NCBI GenBank assembly: GCA_009837685.1
Contig: VXTA01000211.1
Span: forward strand, 1-8,258
DNA length: 8,258 bases
DNA from: Chloroflexota bacterium
GTDB taxonomy: Bacteria > Chloroflexota > Dehalococcoidia > Lucifugimonadales > Lucifugimonadaceae
Direction: 5' to 3'
The notes under the pieces were generated by a model. The model was not told the origin of the DNA, searched no databases, and was given only the letters and a program-made list of their open reading frames with translations. Shown here piece after piece: positions 5,311 to 8,258 of the stretch (positions within the stretch are counted from its first letter, which is position 1; every line of letters starts with the position of its first letter). Position numbers and translations under genes: made by a program.

Positions 5311-8258
5311 TTAAACAGTGGATTTGGCGAGCGCGATTTCAACCTCAACCTCATCTACGCTGTGGCGGTCGCGAGCAACTTCGTTCGCAATCTCGCAGTT
5401 GATGCTGACCGCCAGCGTCTCGTTTGCGATGTAGTCTGCGTGATCGGCGATCGCCGCCGCCATGTCGCTGCCGGCAGGTGCGTCGATGCTGAGGTGGATG
5501 CGGTCGGAGATTTCCAGTCCGGCATTCTTGCGCATATTTTGGACGATGTGGGCGATGTCGCGGACGTAACCTTCGGCGCGGAGTTCGGGAGTGACCTCAG
5601 TCGCTATCCCCACCGTGTATGTGCCGTCGGATTCGACGGCGTAACCTTCTGCAGCGACGTTGTCGACGAGAATTTCGTCGGGATTGAGTCCGAATTCTCC
5701 GAGGTTGACGATTCCGCTGGCGCGGACCGTGGCTGCCACGACGGCCGCATCGGCTTCGTTAAGCAAGTTTCTGATCTCGTTCACTTGCCGTCCATATTTT
5801 GGACCCAGCGCTGGCAAGTTCGGTCGCAATCGATATGCCATGAGGCTGTCGGACTCCGAAGTGTCGCGCACATCCCTGACATTCAGCTCCTCTTTGAGCT
5901 GATCGGCGATCATCGGCAACGCTTCACGTTCCTGAGGTGAGTTAAGTTCCACGATCAGGGCATTCAACGGCTGCCGAACCTTGATCCGAGCCGCAGATCG
6001 GGCTGAGCGACCCAGCGACGCGAGGCGCATCGCCAAGTTAGTTCGAAGTGCCAAAGCATCGTCGATAACCCTCTCATCTGCCGTCGGCCAATCCGCAAGG
6101 TGCACGGATTGCGGCGCGTAGTCGCATCTTCGGCTGACGAGATTGGTATAGATCTCTTCGGAGATGAATGGCATGATGGGCGCGACTAACCTGCTGAGAG
6201 TGGTCAGGCAGGTGTATAGGGTGTTGTACGCGTCCTGCTTGTCGCCGTCGTCTTCCGACTTCCAGAAGCGGCGTCGGGATCGACGTACGTACCAGTTGGA
6301 GAGGCGTTCAACATAAGTCTCGATGGCTTCGGATGCGCGTTCGATGCGCCAGTTTTCGAGGTCTTCGGTGACTGATCGGACGAGCGTATTGAGTTCGGAG
6401 ATTGCCCAGCGGTCTAGTTCGCCCAAGCGATCATGATTCTGAGAAGGTTGGCGCTCCATGATCTCATGCGTGAGCATCCAGCCGTCTAGACGCGCGTAAG
6501 TGATGAAAAAGTAGTAGATGTTCCAGAGTGGTAGGACGAATCGTCTTCGTGCAGCATCGCCGACGCTGTAGCCGAAGTTGAGATTGTTCTGAGGGATGTG
6601 GCGGGCGAAGACCCATCGCATGACATCGGCTCCCATTTTGTCAGCAGCCTCTTCGAAGGGGATCGCATTCCCTTTCGATTTGTGCATCTCTTCGCCTTTT
6701 TCATCTCGCATCAAGCCATACGAGAAGACGGCTTTGGTGGGCGCGACGCCTTCGAGCGCGGCGGACATACAGATCAGGGAGTAGAACCAGTTGCGGAACT
6801 GTCCGGGGAAAGACTCGGAGATCCAATCGGCAGGAAACCAGTCTTGCCAATAATCTCGGTCGTCGTTGTAGGCGAGGGTGGAGAAGCTGACGATGCCGGC
6901 GTCTAACCATGCATTTCCGACGTCAGCGATCCGCTCGACCGGGGCGTCGCACTCTGAGCAATCAATTTTTATTGAGTCGATCCATGGTCGATGGGGTGAA
7001 TGTCCTTCGAATTCGTCCCACCCATCAACAGCCAGTTCTCGCAGTTCATCGCGGGATCCAATGACATCGAAGTTGGGGCATTCGGTGCACTCGTAGATCG
7101 GAAGGGCGAGACCGTAGTACCTCTTCTTCGAGATCATCCAGTCTTGCATGTTGCGGAGCCAATCGAGTTCCCTGGCTTCGCCGAAAGCCGGGACCCAATT
7201 GATGGTTCGGGTTGCGTCCATCATCGTGTGGCGCAACTCATCCATCGAGATGAACCACTCGTCGACCAATCGGAACACGAGCTCGGAATTGCAGCGCCAG
7301 CAGACTGGATATCGGTGGGAATAGTCTTCGAGCTTGTAGTAGACGCCGCTGTCGCGCAGCAGGTCGAAGATGATGGGGTTTACTTCGTCTACCGATCTGC
7401 CACTTAGGGCGCCGAAGCCGTCGACGTAGATGCCGCTCTCGTCGAGCGGAGCGATGACGGGCAGATCGTTTTCTTTACCAAGTTGGAAGTCTTCGGAACC
7501 GGCGCCGGGCGCGATGTGCACGATGCCTGTGCCTTCCTCGTCGCCGACATCTTCCCATTCGATGACGCGGTGTTGTTCGCGAGCTTCCGCTTGCGCTTCG
7601 AGATCGTCGAAGGGACCGCGGTATCGCCATCCGACGAGATGGGTGCCCTTGGCGTGTTCAAGGACTTCGTGTCTGCCGTCCAAGACGTGCAGTCGGTTAG
7701 CGCTTAACCAAAGTATTTGCGCTTCCACCTCACCCTGACCCTCTCCCGCGGAGGGGCGAGGGGAGAAGTTGCGAACTTTGACGTAATCGTTTTCCGGGTT
7801 CACCGCAGCGGCGACGTTCGCGGCTAGGGTCCACGGAGTTGTGGTCCAGACCAGTAGAGCTTCGCCGTCGCGTTCAAGTAGGGGTAGTCGGATGAAGAAT
7901 CCGGGGTGGACGATCTCGGCATAACCCTCGGTTGCGATCTCGTGTTGCGACATGCCGGTACCGCAGCGCGGGCACCATGGCATGACGTCTTTGCCTTTGT
8001 AGAGCCAGCCGTTGTCGTGGCAACGCTTCAGGAAGGCCCAGATCGTGTAGTTGTTCTCGTCAGATTTGGTGTGGTACGAGTCGTCCCACTGCATGAAGTA
8101 GCCGAGGCGTTTCGATTGACGCGTGATGATGTCGGAAAAGTGATCGACGCGGGCTTTACACTCGGTGACGAATTTGTCAACACCGTATGTTTCGATTTCG
8201 TGCTTGGACTTAAAGCCTTTTTCTTTTTCGACCTCGACTTCGATCCACAGTCCTTGTC
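5311..8258 (-). CDS. ileS: Isoleucyl-tRNA synthetase, type 2 (eukaryote-like), N-terminus cut by window edge
   Basis: Class I synthetase that charges tRNA-Ile with isoleucine. The frame is open to the window edge and gives 981 residues; the ATG at 8092-8094 is internal, because upstream codons encode conserved GLWIEVEVEKEKGF and YFMQWDDSYHTKSDENNY. About 60-70 residues including HIGH are outside. Visible parts, numbered from the window edge, are CPRC (95-98), the editing-domain VWTTTPWTLAANVA motif (136-149) and GTGIVHIAPGAGSEDF (242-257), CWRC (319-322), a CTEC/CSEC cysteine set likely binding zinc (390-393, 433-436), and MHKSKGN (524-530) standing in for KMSKS. After these come the helical anticodon-binding domain and the C-terminal domain of long IleS proteins (SLGRSARSAARIKVRQPL onward). 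Residues 165-177 are encoded by a palindromic repeat inside the editing domain. The stop is 14 bp from the convergent Cache remnant. Eukaryote-like IleS enzymes are commonly insensitive to mupirocin; this is family knowledge, not shown here. Confidence 0.97.
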   Translation of the reverse strand, partial: QGLWIEVEVEKEKGFKSKHEIETYGVDKFVTECKARVDHFSDIITRQSKRLGYFMQWDDSYHTKSDENNYTIWAFLKRCHDNGWLYKGKDVMPWCPRCGTGMSQHEIATEGYAEIVHPGFFIRLPLLERDGEALLVWTTTPWTLAANVAAAVNPENDYVKVRNFSPRPSAGEGQGEVEAQILWLSANRLHVLDGRHEVLEHAKGTHLVGWRYRGPFDDLEAQAEAREQHRVIEWEDVGDEEGTGIVHIAPGAGSEDFQLGKENDLPVIAPLDESGIYVDGFGALSGRSVDEVNPIIFDLLRDSGVYYKLEDYSHRYPVCWRCNSELVFRLVDEWFISMDELRHTMMDATRTINWVPAFGEARELDWLRNMQDWMISKKRYYGLALPIYECTECPNFDVIGSRDELRELAVDGWDEFEGHSPHRPWIDSIKIDCSECDAPVERIADVGNAWLDAGIVSFSTLAYNDDRDYWQDWFPADWISESFPGQFRNWFYSLICMSAALEGVAPTKAVFSYGLMRDEKGEEMHKSKGNAIPFEEAADKMGADVMRWVFARHIPQNNLNFGYSVGDAARRRFVLPLWNIYYFFITYARLDGWMLTHEIMERQPSQNHDRLGELDRWAISELNTLVRSVTEDLENWRIERASEAIETYVERLSNWYVRRSRRRFWKSEDDGDKQDAYNTLYTCLTTLSRLVAPIMPFISEEIYTNLVSRRCDYAPQSVHLADWPTADERVIDDALALRTNLAMRLASLGRSARSAARIKVRQPLNALIVELNSPQEREALPMIADQLKEELNVRDVRDTSESDSLMAYRLRPNLPALGPKYGRQVNEIRNLLNEADAAVVAATVRASGIVNLGEFGLNPDEILVDNVAAEGYAVESDGTYTVGIATEVTPELRAEGYVRDIAHIVQNMRKNAGLEISDRIHLSIDAPAGSDMAAAIADHADYIANETLAVSINCEIANEVARDRHSVDEVEVEIALAKSTV
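7728..7767. repeat. GC-rich palindromic repeat (REP/MITE-like) inside ileS
   Basis: The element begins CCTCACCCTGACCCTCTCCC and ends in GGAGGGGCGAGGGGAGAAG. The arm CCCTCTCCC (7739-7747) pairs with GGGCGAGGG (7754-7762) at 8 of 9 positions around a 6-base loop. It resembles the 'CCCTCACCCTAACCCTCTCCC...GGGAGAGGG' type of small dispersed palindromes seen in many bacterial genomes, usually between genes. Here it lies within ileS and is translated in frame as SPRPSAGEGQGEV, a low-complexity insert with no counterpart I know of in IleS. A TTGCG occurs on both sides (7717-7721 and 7769-7773), but its spacing does not fit a clean in-frame insertion with target duplication. No second copy was seen in this window. 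Confidence 0.65.

Overview
The window looks like bacterial chromosome of moderate GC content. My best guess is the SAR202 group or a related Chloroflexota lineage. This is inferred from the company of genes: a eukaryote-like (type 2) isoleucyl-tRNA synthetase with an MHKSKGN class signature, an enolase-superfamily sugar-acid dehydratase, a DUF1800 protein, an NHL-repeat protein and a Cache-domain remnant. No rRNA, tRNA, CRISPR array or insertion-sequence transposase was found.

Layout, left to right. (1) 1-269, minus strand: the N-terminal part of an NHL-repeat beta-propeller protein, running off the left edge. (2) 341-1768, minus: a complete DUF1800 protein. (3) 1878-3095, minus: a complete mandelate racemase/muconate lactonizing enzyme family protein, most like D-galactonate-type sugar acid dehydratases. 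(4) About 3096-3346: a divergent intergenic region that also encodes the conserved N-terminus of the next gene. (5) 3347-4993, plus (real start probably further upstream): an NCS2/SLC23-like membrane permease with a soluble C-terminal domain resembling a degenerate GHKL/anti-sigma ATPase fold. (6) 4996-5296, plus: a frameshifted, N-terminally truncated remnant of a single-Cache sensory domain. (7) 5311-8258, minus: isoleucyl-tRNA synthetase, complete at its C-terminus, with its N-terminus (including the HIGH motif) beyond the right edge.

The three left-hand genes run in the same direction but are separated by 71 and 108 bp, so a single tight operon is not shown. The dehydratase and permease diverge from a shared control region. 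They could be co-regulated for uptake and breakdown of one compound, but the sequence does not prove this. ileS is a housekeeping gene converging on the Cache remnant.

The most interesting points are: a palindromic repeat carried in frame inside the editing domain of IleS; the transporter fused to an ATPase-like domain; the absence of the usual acidic transport residues in that transporter; its missing canonical start codon; and the Cache remnant that a single frame change would largely restore. I did not find a multi-gene defence system or another clearly new system here.
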